Positions 10,762 through 22,585 of a DNA stretch of 64,000 nt are shown here, one piece after another. The notes beneath the pieces were generated by a model. That model had not been told where the DNA came from, ran no database searches, and worked only from the letters and a program-made list of their open reading frames with translations. The DNA is from Nemertoderma westbladi (Eukaryota; Xenacoelomorpha; Nemertodermatida; Nemertodermatidae). Numbering within the stretch: the first letter of the stretch is position 1; every line of letters starts with the position of its first letter. The stretch spans positions 1 to 64,000 of the forward strand of contig JAUCBJ010007084.1 of NCBI GenBank assembly GCA_032718475.1, written 5' to 3'. Position numbers and translations under genes: made by a program.

Positions 10762-12277
10762 GAATCAGAAGACTGCCAGACTGTGAAACTCTAACAGAAG
10801 ACTGCCAGACTGTGAAACTCTAACAGAAGACTGCTAGACTGTGAAACTCTAACAGAAGACTGTCAGACTGTGAAACTCTAACAGAAGACTGCCAGACTGT
10901 GAAACTCTAACAGAAGACTGCCAGACTGTGAAACTCTAACAGAAGACTGCCAGACTGTTAAAATCTAACAGAAGACTGCCAAACTGTGAAACTCTAACAG
11001 AAGACTGCCAGACTGTGAAACTCTAACAGAAGACTGTCAGACTGTGAAACTCTAACAGAAGACTGCCAGACTGTGAAACTCTAACAGAAGACTGCCAAAC
11101 TGTGAAACTCTAACAGAAGACTGCCAGACTGTGAAACTCTAACAGAGGACTGCCAGACTGTGAAACTCTAACAGAAGACTGCCAGACTGTGAAACTCTAA
11201 CAGAAGACTGCCAGACTGTGAAACTCTAACAGAAGACTGTCAGACTGTGAAACTCTAACAGAAGACTGCCGACTGTGAAACTCTAACAGAAGACTGCCAA
11301 ACTGTGAAACTCTAACAGAAGACTGCCAGACTGTGAAACTCTAACAGAGGACTGCCAGACTGTGAAACTCTAACAGAAGACTGCCAGACTGTGAAACTCT
11401 AACAGAAGACTGCCAGACTGTGAAACTCTAACAGAAGACTGCCAGACTGTGAAACTCTAACAGAAGACTGCCAAACTGTGAAACTCTAACAGAAGACTGC
11501 CAGACTGTGAAACTCTAACAGAGGACTGCCAGACTGTGAAACTCTAACAGAAGACTGCCAGACTGTGAAACTCTAACAGAAGACTGCCAGACTGTGAAAC
11601 TCTGACAGAAGACTGCCAGACTGTGAAACTCTAACAGAAGACTGCCAGACTGTGAAACTCTAACAGAAGACTGCCAGACTGTGAAACTCTAATAGAAGAC
11701 TGCCAGACTGTGAAACTCTAACAGAAGACTGCCAGACTGTGAAACTCTAACAGAAGACTGACAGACTGTGAAACTCTAACAGAAGACTGCCAGACTGTGA
11801 AACTCTAACAGAAGACTGAAAGACTGTGAAACTCTAACAGAAGACTGCCAGACTGTGAAACTCTAACAGAAGACTGACAGACTGTGGAACTCTAACAGAA
11901 GACTGACAGACTGTGAAACTCTAACAGAAGACTGCCAGACTGTGAAACTCTAACAGAAGACTGCCAGACTGTGAAACTCTAACAGAAGACTGCCAGAATG
12001 TGAAACTCTAACAGAAGACTGCCAGACTGTGAAACTCTAACAGAAGACTGCCAGACTGTGAAACTCTAACAGAAGACTGACAGACTGTGAAACTCTAACA
12101 GAAGACTGCCAGACTGTGAAACTCTAACAGAAGACTGCCAGACTGTGAAACTCTAACAGAAGACTGTCAGAATGTGAAACTCTAACAGAAGACTGCCAGA
12201 CTGTGAAACTGTAACAGAAGACTGCCAGACTGTGAAACTCTAACAGAAGACTGCCACCAGACTGTGAAACTCTAACC
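10762..12277. repeat. 29-bp minisatellite, about 52 copies
   Basis: Head-to-tail copies of a 29-bp unit made of AGAAGACTGCCAGACTG plus TGAAACTCTAAC. Most copies differ by zero or one base. Recurring variants (GAGGAC, CCAAACTG, GTCAGACTG) return at spacings of six to seven units, which points to a higher-order repeat in the first half. There are no unique spacers, so it is not a CRISPR array. Confidence 0.95.
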
Positions 12278-13305
12278 GAAACCTGCAGATCTTTGAAACA
12301 ACTTTGAAGCTGGTATCGTTCAGGAATTTATAAAAGACTCTATACGTTACGTTGTATTTGGAACCGCATTCTGAGAACTTAAATATGGAACTATAATTAC
12401 TGGTAAGTATAATAATTACCTGTAGGCACTAGGAACCCCTATCTGGGAACTGAAATTGAACTTAATTACTGGCACAAATTCCGCGTCTACTAACGCATGA
12501 ACTGTCTCCTTGAATGTCTTACTACCAATCTTACAACAAAAAAACATTCACTGGAATGGGGGGATTGAACTCAGTACCTAGTCAGTACCACAACTCAGTA
12601 CCAGTCACACGCTCTGCCAACTGAATCAATCGTATCAATCGAAATCAACGTATCAATCCCTAATACCAAAACCTAAGATGAAATTCAACGGAGTCAATAC
12701 TAGAGGTTCCGTAGATAAGTAGATCTGGACTGACGTCATGTGTACTTATCCAGCAGTCTTCCCACTGAACAATAATGAACGCTAGTAAGCGTTCATGGAG
12801 GGTGGTTGATACAGGTGGTAGTTATTGTAACATAAAGACCGGCGTTTGTAAGATCGTTGTCTCCAGCTGATGTTTAGCGACTATGCTTCAATTTTCTATT
12901 AAATTTCATTGATTATTCCTAATTTATTTATAGATTAAATCTAAATTTGCCGCAAAAAGAAACACAATTTGTGAAGTCAATGAAGGAACTGGAACATTTC
13001 GTGTAACTTAAAATGATTCAACACTTACAAACTCCAGTTGGTCGCCACTAACTAAATAAATACTAAAGTAAGTATAGCAGCTGGGTGTAACATATAAAAC
13101 TCGAAAAATTATAAATGTCGACAATATGAACTTAAAATTGCAGCAAACAACATTTTACTTTAAAAAAACTTAAAATTAAACGTAAAAAAACAAAGTTAAC
13201 TTGTCAATAATCAGTATTGGTTTTTGCTATTAAGATTCAAAAGCAGACTAGAGTTTATTAAGTTCCACATTTTGTTAAACTAATCTGTTAGATTAGCTAA
13301 TAAAA
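12278..13305. other. Spacer with no gene
   Basis: No convincing gene. It contains one tRNA-like remnant, listed separately. Confidence 0.5.
12555..12630 (-). repeat. tRNA-like remnant (box A and box B)
   Basis: On the minus strand TTGGCAGAGCG (box A-like) is followed about 45 bases later by GAGTTCAATCCC (box B-like). The intervening sequence contains a repeated TACTGA word and does not form a clear anticodon arm. It reads as a tRNA-derived SINE or pseudogene rather than a working tRNA. Confidence 0.4.
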
Positions 13306-13476
13306 ATATTTAATATGAAATCATTATATTCAATTGTTGTTATATTTCAGACAACAACTATCTAGAATGTTTCTAAATCTATAACTCAATGAAATTAGCT
13401 CAAATTCTCAGAACAGCCAGCAGGACATAAACTATATCACCCCACCTATTTGGTGGTGCAGCTTCGATATATTCAG
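13306..13476 (+). other. Exon-like module, copy A
   Basis: A pyrimidine-rich stretch ending TATATTTCAG at 13,350 is followed by about 126 bases and then a good 5' splice site ATTCAG|GTGAGTT at 13,476. A diverged copy with the same boundaries lies at 14,958-15,157. The module has no long reading frame, so it could be an untranslated exon or part of a long non-coding transcript. The two copies flank a LINE fragment. Confidence 0.3.
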
Positions 13477-13545
13477 GTGAGTTGAAAAACCAACACCCAC
13501 AACTATTTCTCACAAAGATTGCCTCTGTTTAGAACGTTAGAAATT

Positions 13546-14790
13546 CTTCGGATACTACTACTAGGATCGGCATGCTGCATTGCAGCTGCATTTTTAAGAA
13601 TGTTGTGCCTGCTTGACGACAAAATTGCGTCGCCACAACTCCCTATCACCCATGACATTTGCTAGATCATCCGCATCTTCAAGGCCAGTGTCCTTCAAGA
13701 TGCGTCTCAAGAAAGTCATGGGCTGTCCACCATGCTTATTCACTCCATGAGGCTGCCAAAGCACAAGATTATGCACTGGCTGGTCCTCACGGCGAAAGCA
13801 ATGTCCTGCAAAGCGGAGGCGATTTTGTTCTAGTGTCAAGCTTGGGGGAACCATTGAAAAAACCTCCAATGTTATATAGTGTCTGGTTGAAGATGTGTGC
13901 ATTGTACTTGACACAATGAACCCGGCGTAGCATTCTTGTGAATGTGCCATCTAGAGATTTGGTGTTCTCAACAGTTAGAGCCCAGCATGGACTCCCATAG
14001 AGGAGTACTGGAACTACTGCTGCTCTAAATAATCGGACCTTAAGTTTTCGATTAATTCTCTGTGACTTCCAAATCCTGGAAAGCCTATTCAAGGCAGCCC
14101 AGCCCATGCCTTTCCCTTAGGTATTCGAAGAACTTCGACGTTCGACTGACTTCCGGATCCATATTCCCATGTAACAGAAGACGTCCACACGCTCAAGCAT
14201 ACCATCCTTTGAGCTTTTTCTCAACCGGTCAAAGACATGCTGAGGACTTTCAAAGTTAAATGTCAAAATTGGTCTTTTTGGAGTCAATAAAAAGACCAAC
14301 ACTAGAAGCAGCATGTTCTAGTAATCTGAGGAGCCGATGGGCTCCCTCTAGTGATTCTGAGAGTACTCCTAAGTCATCAGTAAAGTCTAGATCAGTTAGG
14401 TACTTTGCAGGATTTCCTCGACTACTGGAGCCAGTAGATGGAGTTATCATCACCCCCTCATCATTATGATGATCTAAGGACATGCGTAGAACAAAGTCAA
14501 CCACAATTATGAACAAGAATGGCGCAAGTGTGTCTCCTTGGAGGACTCCCCATAATACTTCAAATAGTTCTGTGTCACCATCAACAGTAGACACAAATGT
14601 TGTCGAACCATCGTATACTGATCTGATTGCTGCAATAATTTCATCAGGAATCCCATATAATGAAAGTATGCTGAACATACGTGAGCGGGAGTCTGAATCA
14701 AAGGCCTTGAAGAAGTCAACAAAGATAACAGCCACGACCTTTACGGAACCCATTCTGATTTCCACGGAGAAGTCTCTCAAATTCATTCAA
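13546..14790 (-). pseudogene. 5'-truncated LINE fragment (reverse transcriptase)
   Basis: Minus-strand pieces in three frames (14,786-14,256, 14,107-13,787 and 13,950-13,594) together read as the C-terminal half of a non-LTR reverse transcriptase. Visible features are FVDFFKAFDS (motif A), GVLQGDTLAPFLF, an FTDD catalytic box, LLYGSPCWAL, and a C-terminal segment with RLRFAGHCFR and HGVNKHGGQP. It lacks the endonuclease and ends in TAGTAGTAGTA like the LINE at 57.8-61.8 kb, so both belong to one RTE/CR1-like group. It is broken by at least two frameshifts. Confidence 0.8.
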
Positions 14791-14957
14791 ATTCATTGTT
14801 AGATAAGCTAATCTTTATTTACGTAGCCCCAAAAGGGACATGAAAGAAAGAAATAGTTTTTACAAACTCATATGAATGAATTACTAACTCGTACGAGCGA
14901 CGAATTTAAATATATATTGCTGATGCAGATTTCAATTTTTACACTGGGCCGGGAGGG

Positions 14958-15157
14958 ATTTTTAATATGAAATCATAATATTATTTTTCCGTTTTGCTAT
15001 TTTCCAGATAAGTATCAACTCTTGAATTCTAAATCAACAACTTCAGTTCAACTCGGACAGATTATTATTTAACATTGAGATTTCGGCAACATATCTTATA
15101 TTCCAACTAGACCAACAATCCAAATTATTTAAGGAGTTGAATCTTCGATATATTAAG
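14958..15157 (+). other. Exon-like module, copy B
   Basis: A diverged copy of the module at 13,306-13,476. Shared pieces are TAATATGAAATCAT before the acceptor (TATTTTCCAG, ending 15,007) and TTCGATATATT next to the donor (AAG|GTGAGTT at 15,157). A further acceptor-like site occurs at 15,521-15,531. Coding potential is low. Confidence 0.3.
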
Positions 15158-17880
15158 GTGAGTTACATTGAGTCCCAAAGGCCTCTAGTACTAATTTTGG
15201 TTTTCAGTCAGGAAGAAATTTATCCTTTTAGAATGTTAGAAATGCTCCTTAAAATTATAACTGTACTATTTAGTTGCATTGAAATAGTTTCAATGTTGAA
15301 ATCGTTTTAAATTTCCCGCCTTATATCACTAGGGCCTATCATACTGATAGTTTTAAATTTCCCGCCCTTTTCTACTTGGTCAATTAATACATGTTGTATG
15401 TTGGTGGGGGGTATTGTTTAGTGCATATTCGAAATAAATTAAATATTATATAAAGAAATGTAACATAAAAAAAAGTTTCAATAATATGCAAATTTTATGG
15501 ACCTATTTAATTTCTATATTTACAGAATAATCGCAAACCAAACAAGATGCCATTTGGAATATAAGAAAACAGAAGCAGATTATTATATATATAATATTGG
15601 AATATCAGAGAAGAGAAACTTAATTATAACAAATCAACAAATTAACAAATAACATCCCAATAAAGTAATCCAACCCTACAGACAGACAGTAGTTCCGATG
15701 TTCTAAACTCAAACTATACTAAGTATTCAAAAGAAGATTAGATCAATTGATTGAATAACACCAGTTCAATCCCGTATCTTACAGAATATTATATTCAGTT
15801 ACCGAAAATATTTAATAGTATTGATGTTGAGGGCCAGTATTATAAATAGGTTTATGTAATAATTTATATTATGGGAATTTTATAACTTTATTTATATTAT
15901 AAATAATAATAATGATTTAATTATTTTGCATAGGGAGAGCTCGCAATTTTCGCTAAAATTAGATCTAAAATATTTAATTTGTATCAGATATAAATAAAAT
16001 AATGATATAAATTTCCCTCAATTGATTTCCATTTTAATTCGTTTTTGTTCAATATTATTCCCATATTGAGTATTCGAGTAATGCCTGTGTATCTCCTACG
16101 TCCCTTTGGTAGATACAAACCTGGACCATCTACTAATAAAACATTTTAATTATAACTCAGAGGTTCCCATTGGTTATATTATTAACCAATCGGTTCTTTA
16201 ACCAATAAAACATTGGTTTACAATGAGTGTAACGGAGTTGGTTCCCATTCAGAACTACTATAATGTTATATGTTTATCTAATCTATTCTAATTATCTCGG
16301 TCCCACTGTGGCTGGTTGTGGTTTCCCTAAAGTTACCCGACAACCCTATGCCATTGTACGTCCGTCCGTGTTACTAAACTATCCACTCTGTTTGGACAAT
16401 CGCACTCCATTCTGCACCCAAAATCACCAGTTCAGCTATTTATATCCTTATAAAGGTTATATTTAGCATTAATTAATTACAGCGACCTGTGGATTGGTTA
16501 CAGACTAGGTAAACCCAGGGGGGTCTGTATTGGATACACAGGGGGTTCGTTCCTATACTTACAATCATTATGTAACACAGATATGTAACGGTGACAGGAA
16601 ACCAAGTCAGATGTTCAGCTAATATTTATTGTAGCATCATTATTGTGAGCTAACCCTATTCATTACTTTTTAATATTTATTTGTATATTCTGTTGAGTTG
16701 ATGTGATTTAATTGAATTGTGTTCCAGTTATTATTCTATATTTAGTTAAGTAAGTAATGTTTTCTAAAAATATATTCATAAATTTCTGAAAGACTATTGA
16801 TTAATTTATTTATTTATAGTCCAATTAATTTTGCCTGTAATTTATAAATGTATAATTTTATTAAATTAGTTATAACTTTTCTTTTAATGATAAACCCAAG
16901 TGGAACAATATAAAATATATATTTTACATATGTGCAATTATAAACAATAAATAAATAAACAAGGTTCATACAATAAATTCAGATTCCGTGATCCCAGGGT
17001 ACGACAAGGCTCATATTTAACGAGTAGATTCGCTAGGTAGTCTGGCGCCAAACCGTGTAGACACTTATAAACTAGTGTTGCGATCTTAAAATCAATCCTT
17101 CTGCTTCTGCAGATAGGTAGACAGTGTAGCTCCCGCGGTGCCGGGGTGTGGGTGTAATGTGGAAATATAAGTCATCTGATTGGTCTAAGGGGCCGTGCCG
17201 TGCACAAATGATGTCAGGGTCAAAGGGGGGGGGGGGGGGGGGGGGGGTTGCAATTTTGTGACAATTTGTGAATGGGTGGGGGGGGGGGGGGTAGCAATAC
17301 TTGTGACGTCACAATAACACTTTTGTGAACAAAAAAAATACATTTTACAAATACCAAATTTAATACACAATAAAATATTTCTATAATAATAATATTTATT
17401 CGAACGAGCGAAATGCCATAGAGGATTAAATATCACATTTACCGGCATCTACTGGTATATTACTGGTACATCATAGGTATCGTGCAAAATCAGCACCGAT
17501 ATATTAATTCCTTGGTTTATTTTAATTATTATGTTTGTTTATTTATCGGTCGGTAGGGGAGTAGCGGAGTGGAGGTGTGTCTGTCTGTATACCGAACTGT
17601 ATAGTGTATACCCTATTGTTATTATTATTTATTTTCTTATCTTATATTCTTTCGAACCCGTTTCAAATTAATTTTTGCCGACAATAAAAAATCATCTGAT
17701 GGATCATCATAATAGTAACGAATTTATCGCATCTCTTTATCGCATCATTACTAAATATATATATAAGTATTTGGTTAAGTTTTTATTTAGTTTTTATTTA
17801 AGCTATAAGTATTTAAGTAAGGAATTTTATATCTGAAGAAGTTGTCTTTTTAAAAATTTCGGAATTATGCAAAAAGTCTG
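15158..17880. other. AT-rich intergenic DNA
   Basis: No supported gene. It has poly-G runs at about 17,225-17,247 and 17,277-17,292, a repeated TAAATTTCCCGCC near 15,310 and 15,350, and a small ACCAAT-rich patch near 16,160-16,230. Frames up to about 87 codons have no family features. Confidence 0.5.
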
Positions 17881-17884
17881 ACCA

Positions 17885-18105
17885 CTTATTACCAGTGCGG
17901 TCCCCCCAGAACTTTACTCCCCAAAGGAAACTCCAGTCCTAATTTGCTACCACTTAAGGATCCAAGGCAGAGATGCGCCCTGGCTGGTCCCTTTAAAGCA
18001 TTCGTGCCGAAACAAAACTGCCCTGGCCCATGTGAGGATCGAACCCACGAAAAACGGGAGATGTGAATTCAATTGCAACCACTACACCAAGGTGGAACAT
18101 ATCTT
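17885..18105 (-). mobile_element. tRNA-derived SINE-like repeat
   Basis: The minus strand begins near 18,100 with TTGGTGTAGTGGTT (box A) and, about 45 bases on, GTGGGTTCGATCCTCAC, a well-formed T-arm with box B. About 140 bases of unrelated sequence follow towards 17,885. The T stem pairs GTGGG with CTCAC, but no good acceptor stem is visible. This fits the head and body of a SINE derived from a Glu- or Gly-type tRNA. Confidence 0.5.
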
Positions 18106-18800
18106 ATGACCTGTACAGATACTAATTCGTTTATTGTTTTGGTTCTATTCACTTCTTATGTAGGCCTAACCAAGGTTTTTAGTGAAAACCTGGTATTCTT
18201 CGCGTGGGGGTAAACTGTAAAGTGAAATAAAGCAAACTGAGGCAAGATAAGTGCGCGGTACATGGGCCTATTTGCTTCATAGTATTAGCATTAGGTAATA
18301 TTTTGTAGAATGTATTTAGATATTCTAGTTTAAATAATTTTTATTTAATTTTAATTTTAATTTTTACATGCGTTGAAAGAGAATCGAAGTAAAGTAAGGC
18401 ACATAATTTGAGCAAAATCCATTCAAACACTCAAAAGATATTGGAACTTTAGTGTCTGAAATACGAACTACAAAACGGAACTCAATATCCAATATTGGTT
18501 TAGGCTGTGTAGCCCGTATACACCAGTGTTGGCGTGTCACGTGTCACTGTTGACGGATTTTATTTTATATATTCGTGTTGTCCTAAGTTCTCAGTTCTAG
18601 AACAACTGTGATGTGGCAAAAATATCGTAATTGTATACTATATAGTACACAAGTTTTTAATTTTTCCGGGCAGTCGGGGCACCACTGTTCCACATGGGGT
18701 ACCAGTAATAGTAGTACAATTATTTAAACAATCAATTATCTAAGTACCCGAACTAATGTAATAAAGAGATAATATTTAATCCTTGAAAACGTTTATGTTT
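18106..18800. other. Spacer, nothing recognised
   Basis: No gene or repeat that I can support. Confidence 0.4.
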
Positions 18801-18804
18801 AATA

Positions 18805-18895
18805 ATGCCATAAACTCTATCCACCAATCCATCGGAACCATAAACTATATCCACCAACCCATCGGAACCATAAACTATATCCAGTAAACCCTCGC
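18805..18895. repeat. 30-bp tandem repeat, about 2.7 copies
   Basis: CCATAAACTATATCC followed by ACCAACCCATCGGAA repeats with one or two changes per copy. Confidence 0.8.
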
Positions 18896-18929
18896 ATTTT
18901 TCGGTGTAATATGGTAAATTTTGGTTCTA

Positions 18930-19212
18930 GCACCACATTTCGTACCCATCACCAAAAAATTACAAGTTTGAGATATCCAGTGCGGTTTTTATTGATTCCA
19001 TCGGATTCACGACCCTCATAAACCCGTATAACGCAAGAAACAAGATGATACTATCTATTTATCAATTTGCTTATTTCCAAAAATTTGGTGCTGTCACAAC
19101 AATTTTCACCCACCGGCGAAAAATACAAGTTTGAAAACTCTTATATGCAATTTTTCTTATTCCATTGAATTCAGAACCCTCACAAACCCGTATAACGCAA
19201 GAAACAAGGTGA
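18930..19212. repeat. Imperfect tandem duplication of about 157 bp
   Basis: Two diverged copies share TACAAGTTTGA, a TTATTCCAT-like word, ACCCTCA and AACCCGTATAACGCAAGAAAC at a spacing of about 157 bases. No coding potential. Confidence 0.7.
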
Positions 19213-20220
19213 CACAAACAATTTATATATATGATGGTTTTAACCATAAGTTGAAGCCTCACCCCATCTACCGAAAAACACATGATATCGAAAAATGTAA
19301 ACGGATTGCATGGACACGTTTCCGTTTATCCTCTACTAATCTCGCTGTCGAAAAAGAACGTTGTTTGAGAATTCCTAGAGATCGCAGGCTTTGTCTGGAA
19401 ATGTGGCATTCCACAAACAGAACTGCATGTCGCAGTAGATTACCCAGTCCATAGGTCCGTCCACACTTACCTCCCAACTCCATACTCCCGCATACTGCCA
19501 ACATCGCTTCATACACTCGAGTCCCTGTAATAGCTAACATTTTCATTATTTTAGAATAACATATATTATATGCCGTTTCCTTTTCTTAATGAATTACTAT
19601 TATTTGTTTGATTTGTAATTTATTATAACCTTCCGTTTCCTATTGACTTAGGCCTATATGTTTAACTTATTAAACTCATTTGATTTGATTTAGTTTTTTT
19701 GTAATTAATTAATGAGATTTAACTTATTTGACTCAATTTAATATCTTAACGAATGATATTTAACTTATCTGACCTGAGTTTATTTCTTATTGAAGTATAT
19801 TTGACTTATTCTAATTTAGTAAATTTCTTAATGAATTATATTTACTTATTTACAACATATTTACTGTTTTGATTGACACTATTTATTTTACTTGAAACGC
19901 AACGCAAGCGCTGCGGTAAGGAGCCCTTTTCACCGAGTTATGAAGACCCTGAAATTGGTATGGTTTTTTGTTTATGTTCAGTTTGTTTACCGTCGATTGG
20001 ATCAACATTTCCGAGAGCTGGAGTAGAATTATAACCCGACATCGCGGCACCTTTATTATTATGTATGTGTGTGGATGTGGATATGTTTGTGGTTCCACTA
20101 TAGCACTTCAGGACTCCAGCCTATTCGAACGTCTCACAATATATAAATAAACGTAACCCGAGTACTTCACTTGTGCAGCACGAATGCCCCACGCCACGAA
20201 AATTCTCAAAATATTGGAAC
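19213..20220. other. Spacer up to the edge of element 2
   Basis: Mostly AT-rich. 19,590-19,880 is a degenerate array of TTAACTTATTTGA-like and AATGAATTATATTT-like words. No gene supported. Confidence 0.4.
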
Positions 20221-20225
20221 TTATC
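20221..20225. repeat. Target-site duplication TTATC, left copy (element 2)
   Basis: TTATC abuts the left LTR of element 2 and recurs at 57,484-57,488 directly after its right LTR. Five bases is the size usual for BEL/Pao integrases. Confidence 0.7.
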
Positions 20226-21794
20226 TAAATGGAAGAGACGCGACTAATACCTGCAATGTCCTACTGTAAAGTCTGTGAATCAAAGCATAATACGACCTTC
20301 TCACCAAAACAGTAAACTCTAAGTAAACAAACCTATTGCAGTATTGGTCTCTTATACCGGTGAGGCAGAAAACAGTCTACGAACGGACAAACTTCGGTAA
20401 AACAAAATCCCGCGCAGCGAATCCTAAAATCGGGCTGACTCACTGACGGACTAAAGGCGCTCGTATACTTTGCCGCGGTGTGATTTATATGGGTTGGGTG
20501 AGAGTTGCTAGCTAAATGTCTAACTAGCGGCCAAAGCGCAGTAAGGACAAAATTATTTTATATATTTTGAGGTGTAAATAATTTCTAACGCGCGCGTGTG
20601 TCTTAATTCCAACAGTCAAAATCAGTTTTAAATCCTTCATATATATAATTACTGGGTCCGGTGTATATTTATTCTAATTTTGTGGCTTGTAGGTCCAATA
20701 CTCACAAATGATAAGGCTCCTTCCCCTTTTGTGTACTTCCAGAACTCAAATACAGGCATAAGGTCAATACTATGCCCAGAATTCGGCAATTTAATTACCA
20801 GGTCCCTAATACTAAGAAGAAAATGTGTTAGTTCACTACTGTAGGCGTACAGTTACAAATATCTGGCCTGGCTTCCTATCTAGAATTTTGGTTGCCTAGG
20901 TGGGCACGGCAACTCCTTATCAGAATGTCGGCGGGGACACGGTAGATGTTAGTATCCCTAATAGCCTTAATTTATATGCGCCTAGCAATAAACTGCCCTA
21001 CCGCCTGAACGGTACAATCCTAATTCAGGTAAAAACACAGAAACCTCTTGGCCTACAAGTTCCAACGCAAATAATAGACACTGTTGTACTACAAACGGGT
21101 CACCGACGCACCTGTACCGCAAATGAGTTAGGCGTACAGCTTGCTGCACCCTACCAATGTGTATGCCTTGTACTGGTGTGCCTGCGTCCTATCTGAGTAC
21201 TAGTATCTCTATACCAGCTCTACTCTCTCTCTCCCCCCGTAGGAATATGAAGGCTTACTGCGGGTTTTTCTCTGAATCAAGACAGTACAGTCCCTAAATG
21301 TAATTTTTGGCGCACAGCATGTTAGATGTAGCGAATACTTCTATATTTATTACAAAATTTAAACGATAACTAATATACAATAACATTTACAAAGTTAAAG
21401 TAGTGAAGAAGTGAATAACTATAGAGTTATATTGGGTTTTAAAGATAATCATTGGTCCAGCAAACACATATCTTGTACGACATTGGTTACTATCATATAA
21501 CTGCAATCATATTGGTTAATCTACCTTAAGCAGATGCAATTAAATCGTAGCGGTCAATTTGAATGAGTTGAAATTTAGCACAAAAAATAATTCGCACTTG
21601 CTAGGATTCGAACTCAACACCTACTGAACGATTTTCCAGCGCATAACCGACTGAGCTACTGAACCACTTGATCAACATTGTACAAATAGCTATAGTAAAG
21701 ACAAATGAGGACTTAATGTAATCTTTATAACAAGTTTATTCCAACAAATAAAATTTTTGAAAATCCACGGCTTTTATGAGGATATAATTCTATA
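20226..21794 (-). repeat. 3' LTR of element 2
   Basis: 1,569 bp, matching the right LTR (56,599-57,483) in its first and last parts. On the minus strand it begins TATAGAATTATATCC directly after GGAGCGG, the same purine stretch that precedes the element 1 LTR. It lacks about 300 bp that are present in the right LTR and in the inverted copy at 62 kb. The termini are TA-rich rather than TG...CA. A tRNA-like module lies inside. Confidence 0.8.
21592..21670 (-). other. tRNA-like module in the element 2 LTR (left copy)
   Basis: The minus strand reads TAGCTCAGTCGGTTATGCGC (box A and D-arm) and about 35 bases later GAGTTCGAATCCTAG (box B). The anticodon and acceptor arms are poor. The same module sits at the same place in all three LTR copies, so it belonged to the ancestral LTR. 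Confidence 0.6.
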
Positions 21795-21801
21795 CCGCTC
21801 C
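21795..21801 (-). promoter_or_regulatory. Polypurine tract candidate of element 2
   Basis: GGAGCGG on the minus strand, flush with the start of the 3' LTR. The identical heptamer is flush with the 3' LTR of element 1 at 26,750-26,756. This agreement is the reason for the call. Confidence 0.55.
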
Positions 21802-22585
21802 ATGAAAACAGGATATTATCGTACATAAAATATACGGTTTTCACCAATCAAATCAAATTATGAAATACTTGGGGCGTACCTACATATTTACAAATTAAAT
21901 CTCAAACAATAATACTTCCTTTCTACGTAATAATTTGGTACAAAATAATTACAAATTCAAACTTTACATATTTAGGGCCTTATTAAGTAGGTACAATATA
22001 ATCTAAATTAAATTCACCAATATAAATCTATTGCATCTCAATATTGCATAAATTCAAATAATTACCAATACAAATAAATGAAATCTTAAGAAAGGCTCGC
22101 GAGTCTTCCGTCTACTGTTGCATCTCAAATATTGCATAAATACAAAATAATTACAAATACAAATACTTTCGTGCCTAAAGATAAATTGCATAAGTTCGGA
22201 ATAATTACAAATATGAGTCTCTCTAAGTACAAACTTTCTAAATATAAAAACTTTCTAATTACAAAATATAACGATTTACAAATGAAATCATAAGAAAGGC
22301 TCACGAGTCTTCCGTTTACTCTTGCCTTCTATTTCACTGCAAATACAAAATACTGCTTATAAGATATAAATTGCATAATATTCGAAATAGTATAAATTGC
22401 ATAAGTTCGGAATAATCACAAATATAAAATATAACGCTTTCAAATACAAAACTTTCTAAATATAAATCTTTCTAAATATAAAATAAATTGCATAAGTTCG
22501 ATACAATACAAATTACATAAGCAATACAAATTACATAAACAATAAGAAAGGCTCATGAGTCTTCCGTCCACCCTTGCCCTCCCTT
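21802..22585 (-). other. 3' UTR of element 2
   Basis: AT-rich non-coding sequence between the ORFX end and the PPT. It has repeated words such as TTGCATAA and TACAAAT and three copies of the element 2 hairpin motif at 22,094, 22,298 and 22,550. Confidence 0.6.

Noticed and set aside
10762-12277. CRISPR array
   Set aside because: Units are directly contiguous with no unique spacers, in a eukaryotic context.
20900-21196. 98-codon gene
   Set aside because: Lies within the element 2 LTR, and is not preserved in the corresponding parts of the other LTR copies.
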